NCBI GenBank assembly: GCA_032622095.1
Contig: CP136064.1
Coordinates: forward strand, 254,142,484 to 254,206,483
DNA length: 64,000 nt
Direction: 5' to 3'
Origin: Siphonodentalium dalli
Taxonomy: Eukaryota; Mollusca; Scaphopoda; Gadilida; Siphonodentaliidae
How positions within the stretch are numbered: position 1 is the first letter of the stretch; each line of letters begins with the position of its first letter. The notes beneath the pieces were generated by a model that saw only the letters and a list, made by a program, of their open reading frames with translations, was not told the origin of the DNA and searched no databases. Below are positions 11,925 to 23,599 of the stretch, in pieces. Position numbers and translations under genes: made by a program.

Positions 11925-12965
11925 CGAGGGCCTGTTGTACTGACTATACTGTATAGTGACAATGGCCCTTATTATACAAGTTTCAACTGTTTCTTACAGA
12001 TTGGGGTATCGGACTTTAACTTCGTCGTCATATTATCCCCAATCAAATACCCGTTCCGAATCGAGTGTAAATTGACATGGACTAGTGGACAAAGGGGTTG
12101 CTTCAAAGGCGCAACATGACCCACGCAGAGGGTCGATCACCAGCGCAAATCGTTTTTGGTCACCCGACCCGTGACACCTTGCCAGTGCATAAGCGCGCTT
12201 TTGCCCCAGAGTGGCAGGCAGTGTTAAGAAATGCAGACAGAAGAACGAACGATCGTTTAAAGATAGTTTTCGCGATATATGAATATAAATACATACATTC
12301 GGCAACGGGGTTGAAGAACAAGCGAGGGCACGTGTATGCTACTTCTCTCCCGATTACCAGACACTCAAGTGAAAAATTGACATGACATTAATAAATTATA
12401 TATGGTATTTAAGTGTACAATGGTATAGGTTGTTGTTGTTGCTGCTGCTAGACCCTCCCAACTTATTCGAAATCGTATGAATCGAAAGTATCTGGCTGCG
12501 CTAAAATATACTGTAAGGTGAAAAGGCAGTGGCTAAGTTATTAATGCGTTTTATTTACTTTTGTCACCTATACTCAGAATTATCATTTTTATTATATATA
12601 TATATGTTTTGTATTCCTAATAGTCATCTACTGTTGAAACCCGTATGTTCTCATCCTGGGATGTGTCTCTTATAAAGATTTGGACAACCTTGAAAATGTC
12701 TTCATTATTAGAATTTGACAAGCTTGGATCTGCAAAATAAAGAACGATGGCATGGATAAACTACAACGCAGATACAACTTATCCGCACGTGTATTACCAC
12801 GCCTCACTCTTGGGACCAAAGATGCCACCAAGGAACCATCGCTATAAGAAATGTGACGTTTATGGTACGATAGTTGAAGTCGTTAAAAATAGAGACTTCC
12901 ATCATGTCGCGATTGGAGGAGAAACCCCCGCTCCTGAGAAAGTGATATCACATAGGGCCAGTTGA
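11925..12965 (+). pseudogene. Ty3/gypsy-type integrase relic
   Basis: The frame beginning at 11901 contains LYSDNGPYYTS, the second catalytic-Asp region of a retrotransposon integrase, followed by a degenerate VILSP block. A frameshift moves to the frame at 12098-12385 with LQRRN and GRSPAQIVFGHPTRDTLPV, then APEWQ, the conserved tail of gypsy-type integrases (NTP...GxSPAQxxFGRxxRDxLP). A further stretch, 12747-12965, contains KKCDVYGTIVEVVKNRDFHH, resembling the small C-terminal integrase domain. The first catalytic Asp and the Glu region are missing or unreadable. No LTRs were found. The piece between 12385 and 12747 may be a later insertion. Confidence 0.7.
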
Positions 12966-13960
12966 CGGAGCATCACACATGTGGACCAACACCAGACAAG
13001 AAAACCAATGTCAGAAATGGCAACGAGCTCAAGATCATATATTATATACCCATGATTGTAATTATAGAATATAAAATATATTGGTTTCGCAAATTACCAA
13101 CTCAGAATTCCGTTAAAATAACAATAACAACCAGCACCTAATTAACGAACCGGTGGCCGACTCGGCCGTCTCCGACCACAACCCTCCGGGCTGCAGAACG
13201 AAAAATGTCTATAAAAGTTGAAATATAAGACTTACAAATTATCTTTTTTATTGCATTTATTTGTAATTGACATATCTTGTCCCAAACCAAAAAATCAACA
13301 TTATTGACATAATAATGTAAAGAACAATAAACGAAATTGAAATTCCCAACTACACCTTTTACCAGACTCATCCTCTAATTAAGTCGGGCAGTTCGACTTT
13401 TAAAATTCCCAATATCTATAAATAATACCCCAAACGCAAACTCCAGCGCCCAGCCGAAACAATAATTTGGACCCCAATATACACGCGGCGCGCGTAATAA
13501 ACAAAGCCCAATCGATTGTTGACTCAGTGTTTTAGCACCATTCGTCTGACTCTGAAGTACCGGTAATGGACCAGGTTTAACCATTCGCTTCCGTTCCGCG
13601 ACTATGCACAAACAGCGTCTTATCCGGCGAAGAGATGTAAATTGTTTCCATTACGTGACCCGATGCGTCATATGAAGAACCCCAATAGGGAAGACCAATT
13701 ATTTTAGTTCCAAAATAAATCTAGTTCTTTGTTCCTAATATGTGATCGATATTATCTACCTTGCACCCAAATTGAACAGCAACACTTAACCAGCTGTGAG
13801 TCAATTACCTGATGTCTTGAAACAGGGCTATGTAGCGGAATAGCACCTGTCGCATTATAAGCTTGACACAATCAATTGAACCATACACTCATGAATATAT
13901 AGTTCCACTTAGCATAATATTAACAATAGGGAAGTGGAAAACAGTATATAATATATAGAG
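12966..13960. other. No gene recognised
   Basis: A GC-richer patch at 13140-13200 (accggtggccgactcggcc) has no tRNA-like A/B boxes. No supported gene or repeat was seen. Confidence 0.45.
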
Positions 13961-13967
13961 AGGATAT

Positions 13968-14095
13968 GAAATGAGTGTTACTCTCATATGATATTTATGA
14001 AACGAGTCTAAGAATTTTTAGTTTTCTCGAGCCCCCGGCGAGAGAAAACTGAAAATTCGTGACGAGTTTCATAAATATCATATGAGAGAAACACG
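13968..14095. mobile_element. Foldback MITE, ~40-bp arms
   Basis: The arm 'tctcatatgatatttatgaa' plus 'acgagtc' (about 13982-14008) is repeated in reverse complement at about 14060-14090, and the inner arms 'agttttctcg' / 'cgagagaaaact' continue the stem. This gives a near-complete hairpin. Confidence 0.7.
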
Positions 14096-14380
14096 AATTA
14101 CATATTCTATTTATCATATGATACCTATAAATTGATTATGATGTCCAAAACGCACACAAATCACTACATAGCTATATGACATCGGCAGCAAAATGTTAAT
14201 GTGACGTCACTTCATTGCACCGGAAGCCCAATTACACCTGGTGAACTAGCATAAATAATATGCACGCGAAGATATAGTGCGCTATTCTGTTCTCAGTTTG
14301 TGACATTATATCGTATGTTTATTAGATTATACGAATTACATATTCTATTTATCGTATAACAATGTCCAAAACTATATATT
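14093..14380 (+). repeat. Direct duplication around a CRE-like site
   Basis: 'acgaattacatattctattt' then 'atc(a/g)tat' and 'atgtccaaaac' occur at about 14094-14153 and again at about 14331-14370. Between them, near 14201, lies 'tgacgtca'. The context (repeat next to foldback plus CRE-like palindrome) parallels that at 2.2-2.45 kb. Confidence 0.55.
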
Positions 14381-14740
14381 TCAAGATTATAATTGCGAGA
14401 ATTTCGGCATCGCGTTGAATGACGCGCACGAATTTGACCTGCATTTAGTTAGAGATGCGGCTCGGCCCAGGCTGCCATTCAGCCAATCAGAACACACTTT
14501 TTGTCAACAAACCAATCAAATTATCGGAAGGTGATATGAACTAGTAGTTCATATGAAATTGATTTATGACATACTTGCCAACGTAAATAATGATTGAGTC
14601 ATATGATAAATATAATTTATTGAGACAAATCCAATTTGGATTTATGATTTCAATTTTACAAATAAATAAATGATTAATAGAGGATACTAAATTTCTATGT
14701 CTTTGGATCGCACTGGAGTCTTCAGATGCATAGTGTTGGA

Positions 14741-15640
14741 TTATTCTTCTAGGTCGTGGGTAAATAATCTATATTCGGATAGATGAAAGTCCAAAGTTTC
14801 GGTGAAATGGGTCAGTGTTGGTGATTCAACTACATAGTTAGGTAGTTTGTTCCATTCGGTACACACTCGTTGTGAGAATGTGAATTTCCTTACGTTTTTA
14901 GTTTTCTGACTAACTTGCAGTTTGAAACCGTGACCCCGAGTTCCTCCGTAGGTAGTGTATGTGGAAAATTGTGTAGAAGCCATGTTGTATAAGCCCCTCA
15001 GAATGTTATGTTTCCACCAGGTCTGCTCGCATCAGCCTGTATTTTATCGAAGGTAGATTTAGTATTAAGAGGCTCGTGCCATAGCTATGGTTCTTTAGAC
15101 TGGGTATCATTCTAGTTGCTCTTCTTTGTAACCTCTCCAGCTTATTTAGTAATCCGACAAAGTGTGGCTTTCACGCTACGTTACAGTATTCTATGATCGG
15201 TCTAACCATAGTTATGTAGAGTTTCTTAAAACGGATGAGTCGATATCGCTGAATGTCCTATTTATGATTCCCAGTCTCTGATTTGCCTTTGCGACAATGT
15301 TTTCAACCAAGATCACGTTCACACTCAGATTTCACGACAGGTGGTCTATGCACACTGTCCGTCATTGGTAAGGAATCTCCGGGTTGTTGTATCCAAAGTG
15401 TAGCACATGGATTTTTGCAGAATTGAAATGTATTTGCCATTTAGCAGACAACTGACATACAGAATCTATGCATTTCTGCATATCCGATCGTAGTGGATTT
15501 ACAATTAACTTTGTATCATCTGCAAATATGTTTCATAGACAATCAACGTTTTCTGGTAAGTCGTTGATGAAAATTAAAAATAAAGCAGGCCCTAAAACAC
15601 TTCCTACATGTGCCACGACGAAGATGTTGAGTTTATGCGC
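14741..15640 (-). pseudogene. LINE relic with FADD motif and C-terminal end
   Basis: Reading the minus strand from about 15610: GSVLGPALFLIFINDLPENV, then FADDTKLIVNP (about 15500-15530), then CQLSAKWQIHFNSAKIHVLHFGYN. These are RT palm motifs A-D of a Jockey/CR1-type LINE, with FADD as active site. Further on, around 15060-15140, is LNKLERLQRRATRMIPSL. The open stretch 14983-14741 carries the terminal region (TRGHGFKL, FSQRVCTEWNKLPNYVVESPT). Stops and frameshifts interrupt it, and the 5' half is absent. Its wording differs clearly from the LYADD relic at 6.1-7.3 kb, so it is a separate lineage. Confidence 0.85.
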
Positions 15641-16210
15641 ACACACTGCTTTCTATCTGACAAGAAACAATTTATCCATGCCAACATTGTCCCTTCAGAT
15701 TCCGATTCAGATGTTTATTACGCCTTTTGTCGCATTTGACATAACAGGCGATTCAATTTCAAACAGTGTACATATTACATAATATAAATGTGAGGTGACA
15801 TAATATACATACACAATATAGGTTGGAGTTATTAGTGTACTACATGTACATGGTATATTGATTGAGGGTATACTATCTTATAATGTGTTAATGTTATCTT
15901 ATAATTATTGGGGGTATATAATGTATGTGGGGCGATTCCCTGTACATATGTTGTATGAGGGTGGGCATTTGTTGTTGTTGTTTTGTTTTGTTTTTTTGTT
16001 TGTTTTTTCTTGGACTCCGTGTGATGACAACCTTTGAATCAGGCGCTGATGTGGGACCTAGTCAAACGCATATTTGAAGTCCAAATACAATACGTTCACT
16101 TGGGTTGTTCTTATCCATGCTCTTCACAACATTACAAATATGCCAAAGCTTGTTGTGAGTATACCATCGAGGAGACGTGCGTAAAACGTGCGTAAAACAT
16201 GAACGATGTT
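15641..16210. other. No gene recognised
   Basis: Sequence with 'acataatata' repeats (15775-15810) and a TTG/TTTTG-rich run (15970-16005). It ends at the start of the second 205-bp dispersed repeat. Confidence 0.5.
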
Positions 16211-16425
16211 ATCACACGCTGATTGCTTTGTTGTAAATATGTATCTTTATTCCCCTATGCAATGAAGAGCATATATATATATAAACATTACAAATAAATT
16301 GAAAACATAAGTACATCAGGAATTTAGCTATGTACTATAAATAGGATTATATAATTAGACTGACGAAGAGACAAACATTTTAGTGCATATAATTAAGAAT
16401 GCGTATATTCACGACATATGCATGC
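16211..16425 (+). repeat. Dispersed ~205-bp repeat, copy 2
   Basis: Direct copy of the segment at 8070-8275, with the same order of blocks. Followed by an ATGC/ATAC-rich patch (16420-16470). Confidence 0.8.
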
Positions 16426-16867
16426 ATGCATACACATATATACACATGATTATAAACATGTATGCATGTATGACCTTACATACAACAAAGCATCATATGG
16501 GACATGGGTGTATGGCGAAATATAGAGTATGGAACACTTGAGATTGTGCTGAAATGGGATGTTCGCCGAACTCGTGACAAATAATGTGTTAAAGGTTATC
16601 TAAGTACAAGCAAGTTAACTCCAACTGCTTGCGAAGGTTGTATAAGTTGTAAATATGAGTTCTACGTGTACATTGTTTTCCAAACATCTGATATATTTTA
16701 TATACGGGAATGGCCTTAAACGTGTGTTGGAGTGGCGGGTGTCCTGGACCCGAAAGGAATAAAAACTTGCGTTCCCGGTCCCAAATATTAAAAAACAAAA
16801 AATTTCAACCTTGTATCCTAGAGTTGTTCCCCCCCCCCCCGACGACAGCCATTATTTCGACAAAGAA

Positions 16868-16945
16868 AGTTGACACTAACACACACAGAAACCCTCAAAC
16901 ACACGCACCCCTGCACACACACACACACTCTCTCTCTCTCTATTT
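16868..16945. repeat. AC/TC microsatellite
   Basis: Imperfect (AC)n followed by (TC)n at about 16911-16941. A C10 run sits 70 bp upstream at about 16830. Confidence 0.9.
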
Positions 16946-18300
16946 CTTTCTATTCTAAACTCGTCTAGTTAATCACATTTCTTAAACCTACTGTTCCTCG
17001 AGCTCGGCCACTTGCCATTCGTGCTATCTTTAAATCTACAACCTTTCTACTTTCCTAAAGCGCTAGCTAAACAAAAGCGGATATCTGCTTGCTGCTAGAT
17101 CCTCTCCTTTTCAATTCTACTCATGTTTTCGTCATCATAATATTGTTCATCATAATTGTAAACATTAATTGAGGCAAATAAATAGTGCTTAAATTAAAGT
17201 TACAGCCATTGTACTGATATCTCGTGAAATTTCCAAGAATATAACCAATGCATTGCTGTTCTTCCATTTATATTACACATATTAAGACTTGCATAGCACG
17301 ATGATATGACCATCGAATTATTAAACATGTGCATCATCTATTGCATAGTCTATTGGTGAAGGGATATATTTATCACAGTCACCTGCAACAAAGTCCACCA
17401 TCTTGGCCTTGTTATGTGACCTGATCACAGGGGACCTTGATGGACATAAATGGACCTTGGTTCGCTTTTCGTGTTATCCCCGGTAACATCTGATCACATG
17501 TCAGTATCAGTCCACCGGTACTAAATATATAAAAAAAATACCAGCTGGCTCCGAATGGAGCAAACTAATTTATATAATTTATGGAGTTGCGGCCATTTGA
17601 CAGCCATTTCATGGCCGCGATTGTATTATTTTCTATGCCACAACATATCGTATAATGACTTATTTGGATTTGGATATGTTGTTCCTTGGACATTTGCGCA
17701 TGTTTTGATACCAACATCGCCTTACTAACTATTTTTTCTAGGCTGACCCTGCATTTTGACATCAAGGACTAGACTATTAGTCAGTCTACCAATTGAAATC
17801 ATTATATCACTCTGCTAGAAAACAATCAAACATTTTTCATTGCATATTTTAGCTTTTGACAGCCATCTGCAAAACAATTGTTTTGGAGGAAAAATCACCA
17901 TAAAACAACTTAGTGTATAAAAAGATGAATCAGTATTGAGTGTTTATGTCTGCCAGATTATTGCAAACGAGGTTGAATAATATTTATGTAGTTTAATGTT
18001 GATTTAAATCAGTTTATTGCAAAGCTATGATTGAACACAGAACATGCAAATATATATACATATATGTACAATAGCAGGAAACTATATATTGGCTATAATC
18101 TTATACTCATGCCACAGTCATAATACCATATCATATTTATATATCTTAATCCCGCTCGGTGAAGGCACGCCCATTCCCATTTTATCACCCACATCGAATA
18201 ATGCAGGGGGAACAGCAGTTATATTTACCCGCGGTCTCAACAAATGGGATGTGTTTTGAAATGGGGAGTTTTTGCCCAGGCGGGTGGGGTCTTCAGTGTC
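16946..18300. other. No gene recognised
   Basis: About 1.35 kb of AT-rich sequence. Short frames (e.g. 17565-17765 minus, 66 codons) have no recognisable domains. Confidence 0.45.
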
Positions 18301-19245
18301 TCAGAGTTTGGGCAGTTCCTTAAATGCACACTTAAGATATAATGACAATCTCCGCAATATACTAATGTTTTCAATCGACAGAAGTCTATAAAACTTTTCT
18401 TCGCTGTGATATTTCCAGTAATAGTCCGGGATATATTTGATTCGGATATCATTAAGGTGTGAACATTTACTTATAAAGTGGTATTCATCTCCTATTCCGT
18501 CATTACATAATGTACAAACTCTGTCATTCCGTTTTGATTTTTCCCACCGTCCACTTTCAATGGGTAATCGATGATTTGATGTCCTAATCTTAACAATGCA
18601 TTCGGCTAAATACCATGGAAGTTCAGTTAGATATCTTCTGATCTCCGGACGTACAGAAATACCGCCATAGAAACCACCCCTTGATGATCTAGCTACATTT
18701 CCCAACCATTCCTGGTTAAACTGATCAATAAGTATGACCTTTATTCGTTTTATATCCGAGTGTGTCAGATCCCTTCTGCTCATGAACATGGAGTTATTTC
18801 CAGTATCTTGGAATGTCTGCTCTATAAACCGGAGCCATTTGAGGTCTCCACTGCTAGGCTGATTTCGATAAACGGTCAGTATTAATGTACACATAATTTT
18901 GGCGATAATCGAGCCCTCATTCGACATTAATTTCGACCAATACGTTAAGATTCTACATTTTATTTCAATTATTAGGATGGCGACCTAATTCTCCGTATAC
19001 CATATAGTTTGGTGTACTTTCTTTCATACCCATGATTATCTTGCAGAATTTGACATGTACACTTTCGATTGATTTACAGGGTTCAAACCCCCAAACTTCA
19101 CTGCCATATAATAATATGGGTGCTACCATCGTATCAAAAAGATGAAGCATGATATCCACAGGTAGTTCAAATTTCCTTACTTTATTCAACAGTGCATACA
19201 TCGCCTTCGTGCCAAGTTTGCACGTTTTCTTAATAGATCTACAAA
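18301..19245 (-). pseudogene. LINE relic: C-terminal third of ORF2
   Basis: Minus strand from about 19245: KKTCKLGTKAMYALLNKVRK, then VAPILLYGSEVWGFEP and YMVYGELGRHP (open stretch 19201-18965). One frameshift leads to 18927-18301, 208 codons open: ILTYWSKLMS, IRTSNHRLPIESGRWEKS, then CTLCNDGIGDEYHFISKC. The last is the Cys/His zinc-binding block typical of LINE C-termini (CxxC...HxxxxC). This is the best preserved LINE C-terminus in the window, with one visible frameshift. The RT core upstream is missing, cut at 19245 where a tandem duplication begins. The same layout is seen in the relic at 2651-4120. Confidence 0.9.
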
Positions 19246-19565
19246 GTCACTTCGAGTTTATCATATTATTTCATGGACTGTTTCGGGTGTTTTGCACTTA
19301 GTTATAAAGTCAATCTAGTCATCGTAACGCTATTTATATATATCGAGTCAACTCGTACCCTAAGTCACAAATTTTACAATTTCGTATAATATAAATACAT
19401 CTTGTAGACTTATCCAAGAACTAAGTCAACTCATATACCATGAGTCACTTCGAGTTTATCATATTATTTTATGGACTGTTTCGCGTGTTTTGAACATATA
19501 CAGTCGATCTAGTTATCGTAACGCGATTTCTATATATCGAGTCAACTCGTACCCAGATGCTGGGA
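19245..19565 (+). repeat. Tandem duplication, 198-bp period
   Basis: 'agtcacttcgagtttatc' starts at 19245 and again at 19443. Both copies continue through 'atggactgtttcg', 'atcgtaacgc' and 'atcgagtcaactcgtaccc'. A shorter echo, 'gagtcaactcgtaccca', occurs near 19713. Confidence 0.9.
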
Positions 19566-21070
19566 TAGCTGATTCAATCATTGCAAAGTGTTAATAAACT
19601 AAGTGAACATGTACACTGGGGTGGGAGTTTCACTGTGCATGGGGCAAACTGTTTATGGACGATCGAACGTACGTTTAATTGGCCCAACGATTTTACTTCC
19701 AAATGATCAGACTGAGTCAACTCGTACCCAATTGTATCACAATTGCATAATGCCGAGTGCAACTATTCTATCATGGTAAACATAATTATCTTGAACCCTG
19801 AATATATACTTTACACCAACTGACTGAATGCCAATCGCGCTTATCGATAATCACTGACCAGTCAATACACACGATACAAAGTGTACTTTACCCATTAACT
19901 CTGCCAGCGCCGCGAAGACAGTATAATTGTCCTCTATACTCCGTAACGCGGAAAATATTATATATACAATTATACATGTACACATATACCATAGCTATGG
20001 GGTATACATATACTGCATGCACGGGTTGACTAGTTGTTACTAAAGTTATCAATCAAATTGAATCGGATTCCACGACACTGCAAAAAATTCCCAGGTTTTC
20101 AAAACAAACATTATTGAGTCACAGGAGTGTAACAAGTTACCAAATAACTTTCTTAAGAACAAATACGGCTGAAAAGAAAAACTCTTTTTATGGAAACAAT
20201 CATCGAAAGGAACCAACCACCTGCATGGATGACATGGACAGCGAATTTTTAAAACATCGACGACAACAACATTAACAGCCTAGAGCCATACCAAGGCTTA
20301 TACATCGAGCAATATACAGATACAGATATAGACCTACATGTATGGGCATAGTGAATAATATATTTGTCTCTATTGGTTCGTTCCGTTCTCAGTTTTTAAT
20401 ATATGAGCTATAAACGGGCGAGTTATTATCCAAATATATTGCAGGCACAGGCCTATACATTGAGGGCTGGGCTATATGTCCATAACATAAGATGTATAAA
20501 TATTCCGGTAGCTCTAATTAAGATCCTTGAAAGAAAATATTAAACTGTGCCTTTGGAACAACCATCATTGATTTTTCACACTGTCAGTTATACAGATAAA
20601 CTTCATTTTCATGATTCTCGTTAATTCGTCAGAAAGCAACAAGGCTGGCGTCCATCTCCCCAAACACGTTTACCGGACTAAACATGTAGGACTATATAAT
20701 GTCTGAAAACTAGTTCGTTATCGCATAGTTCGTACACAACCAATATCATCGACTTGTATATAAAATAACCTGAATGGCTAATCAAGACGTGAATAAGTGA
20801 CATAAAATGTATGTATATGTAGGAATGTGCGCGGTCCACTATAGCTGACCACGTCAGCCGTATAGATTCCGTCAATTTTATATTAATGTGAAAACGCGGC
20901 CTCCCATATACAATTAAAATTCAATTAAAATTAAAATTCATGTCAAAGATCACAATCTAGATGCCATGACCTCGCCCTTCTTACGGACCATGCTTTTGTG
21001 TTTACACACCGGTTCTTGACTTAGAAAGCTGTGTTTTAGTTGCTCGTGTGGACCTCAACTTTTATACGAT
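19566..21070. other. No gene recognised
   Basis: AT-rich sequence upstream of the candidate exon at 21093. No repeat array or coding domain was seen. The stretch just before 21090 could contain a promoter or 5' UTR of that gene, but no clear TATA box was identified. Confidence 0.45.
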
Positions 21071-21092
21071 TTTGTCGTGTTGATTTGCAGTT

Positions 21093-21312
21093 ATGCCTGC
21101 CTCCACTATGGTTGAGACCACACATAGAGAAGCAGTTAAACGAGCTAAATCTTCCATGGGGAACGTTTACAGCAGCGAGGAAATATCACGATTTCTGAAG
21201 AATGAAGTTTCCAAAGAAAATCTGGAAGCTCCAGTTATGAATAAAATTATAAAGCTTTGTGTATGTGGCTTTGCTGGTTTCTGGCTCGGTGTTGCTTTGG
21301 AAAAGGGAAGAG
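21093..21312 (+). CDS. Candidate first coding exon; possible YeeE/YedE-type membrane protein
   Basis: The ATG at 21093 opens 73 codons, ending in a strong splice donor, AG|GTGAGT, at 21312/21313. The first ~50 residues are polar (VETTHREAVKRAKSSMGNVY, EEISRFLKNEV). Residues ~51-69 form a likely membrane helix (KLCVCGFAGFWLGVALEKG). The exon leaves one G (phase 1), so a Val codon could be completed after splicing. From recollection, eukaryotic YeeE/YedE (sulfur-transport-like) proteins carry a GFALEKGRVFEP-type motif after their first helix, which would fit LEKGR plus V. That family call is inference. A pyrimidine-leaning stretch ending TTTGCAG lies 2 nt before the ATG, so an upstream non-coding exon is possible. 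No downstream exon was found. Confidence 0.5.
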
Positions 21313-21779
21313 GTGAGTGTGCCTGATATATAGGCCTATGTTACTCTAGTTCACACCAAATCGGGGGTCATGGAATAAACACAAAATGCAAAGAAACGTT
21401 TAAAGATGCATTATCCGAATTAACGCTCCTAAATTACTATGATGTTGGTGTTGTATCTTGATGATATGGTGACAACCTGATCGGATTGAGTACCTTTAAT
21501 ATGTTTATAGCATTACTACGGAGATCTACGCGTAATTGAAGGACTTACACATAGACCTACGCGATGCATCCACCTACTGTATAATGCGCCAGCGGCAACA
21601 AAGAGGACAAGCTGCAAAACAGGGCAGGCCGCTCTCTACGCTATGTCTGACCTCTGTCGGCATGTGCATTTTCTTAAGTAAATTTAACATATTTTTATTG
21701 AAGTGTTTTGTCAGTTACCATTCATTCTGGCTTGATCTAGACAATTTTCAAATAAATATGGACAGTTTAGTTTTTCAGA
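21313..21779. other. Putative intron of the 21.1-kb gene
   Basis: The stretch starts with GTGAGT. It carries frames but no recognisable exon. If the exon call is right, the intron extends further and includes the transposon remnants downstream. Confidence 0.35.
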
Positions 21780-22345
21780 ATAATGCAGGGGGGGGGGGGG
21801 GGGGGGGGTGGGGTCGGAATTATTTTTCAGGCACGTATGGCATTTTTTCCCTTTCGATCATTTTTTGTACCCACCCACCCCCCACCGCCAAATTTGTTTC
21901 CGTTTTCGGCAGTTTTTACCGACCATTTTTTGACACCCACCCCCCTTTTTTAGGAAAACAGATTTGCGGGGGGGAAATTCACTGTAAACAGCTGTATATG
22001 AATTTCTGTCCATACTATTTACCATGGATGTTAACATGGACATGTAAATAGGAATGAGTCATTTTGAGGTCATTTGGCCAAAAAAACATGGCTGCCAGCA
22101 GCCATCTTGGATTTCAAAATTTGCAACAAAATACAACACGATAACTGCCTGCAGTCAGTTTACCAGTTAGAATTACATTATTTCTCTCATTCAAAGTGGT
22201 TTTGAAGCCCAACTCATTGCCAAAACACTAAAAAACAAGCAGGAATTTTTTTTTTAGTTGCGAAAAAAATTGCTTGTTGGTGGCTTTGACCACCCACCCA
22301 CCCCGGCACGTGCCGGAATTTTTTTTTTCACCCCCCCCCCCCCCT
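21780..22345. repeat. Repeat flanked by oppositely oriented G and C runs
   Basis: A G-run of ~20 follows 'gaataatgca' at 21779-21810. A C-run of ~14 is followed by 'tgaataatgc' at 22328-22352, so the ends are not a simple inverted pair, although both edges carry 'gaataatgc'. Internally there are several 'cccaccc' and 'ccgg' patches. The long overlapping frame (21536-22051) is explained by this low complexity and is not called as a gene. Confidence 0.45.
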
Positions 22346-22352
22346 GAATAAT

Positions 22353-23599
22353 GCGGAATGAATTGTAACCAACAGAAGTCGCACATAAATAAATGAGTGA
22401 TTTCTTCACATTATGTGTAGGGCTGGCAGCGGTAAGTCCTGCGTAACAGGGGACTGAACTATGCATGGAGCGTGCAAATAGGAATGGGGGGTTGCTGGTG
22501 ATCCTGCTTGGTGCCACTGGTGTGGTAATTCACAACGAACGGAGTAGTCATTATAAAGATGTATACACATTCAGCATGGAATCATGTAGTACTGACTTCA
22601 TAGTATGATTATTGAAGCTGAATGTGTGGATCAACCCGGTATAAATTGGATACAAGCTGAATTTGGTGTCATTCGACGCGGAAAAGCGTCAGGAACAGTA
22701 TATCCAAAAGCCGCAAAAAATCGCTTTAGGGAAACTTTGTTATCCAAGATGGCGTCAAATGTGGTTGTATATGTTACATCAGTTCTCGAAATAAGTCATA
22801 ATACGCTATATTGTATATCAGATTTACGAATAGAGTTAACGACCAAAATAGAGCGGTAAACACACCCGTAAATTATTTTTTTTGTAAAAATCAATCCAAT
22901 TGTCAAGGGAGGGCTTGTAAATGGGTGAACACTTCTAAACATAATTATTATGTTAATAGGGGTGGCAAGAGTTATGCCCCTTGGTTCTATGCCAGAAAAA
23001 TTAAATTTTGATGCAAAATTGGCCAAAGATAAGCCATTTTTTGACTCACGGGTCACAAAAACAAGATTGTTTCGAGCATAGCCTCCTATGTTGTCTAGAA
23101 GAACACTGTTTTCTCACAATAATATTAAAAAAAAGTTCAAACTTCTCACCTCAGGGATTTAAAAAAAAAAAACTTTCATGCAGATGACAACTTTTAGGTG
23201 CCAAAAAGACACGCTGTGTCTGGGTAACTTTTTCGCAGAACTCGCTACTACTTGACACTAAAAATACACAAACTCACAACTAACCTTCTCTCAATAAACA
23301 TGGCCACACCCATGGTGTCTGAAAACACTGGTAATCTGTTTTAACAAATTTACCCCTACTGATCATTCGAAACTGAGGAAATGTCACCTTTTTGTGAGCG
23401 AGAATCGGGGGGGGGGGGTGTTAAATTTGACAGACGAGTAATGGATTCAGGCTAGCTAGCGTGAAGAAGACAGCGATCTTCGGCGAGCATACATATATAA
23501 AGGTGAGCTCTGCTACTACTAGTATATCAAATGGTAGCAGAGCGAGGTTTTGTGCGGAAAACGGTTTAACAGCGAAAGCTTTCATGAATAATTAAAATG
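22353..23599. other. No gene recognised
   Basis: A-runs (23158-23172), a G10 run near 23407 and short frames without domains. Two 'ccaagatggcg'-like motifs (about 22745 and 22105) are not tied to an exon. Confidence 0.45.

Noticed and set aside
13130-13210. GC-rich patch as a tRNA or tRNA-derived SINE head
   Set aside because: 'ggttcgttaat' on the minus strand does not match a B box well enough, and no cloverleaf could be drawn.
21536-22051. 171-codon frame as a glycine-rich protein
   Set aside because: The glycine run is a poly-G tract, the opposite strand is open as well, and no domain or conserved motif is present.
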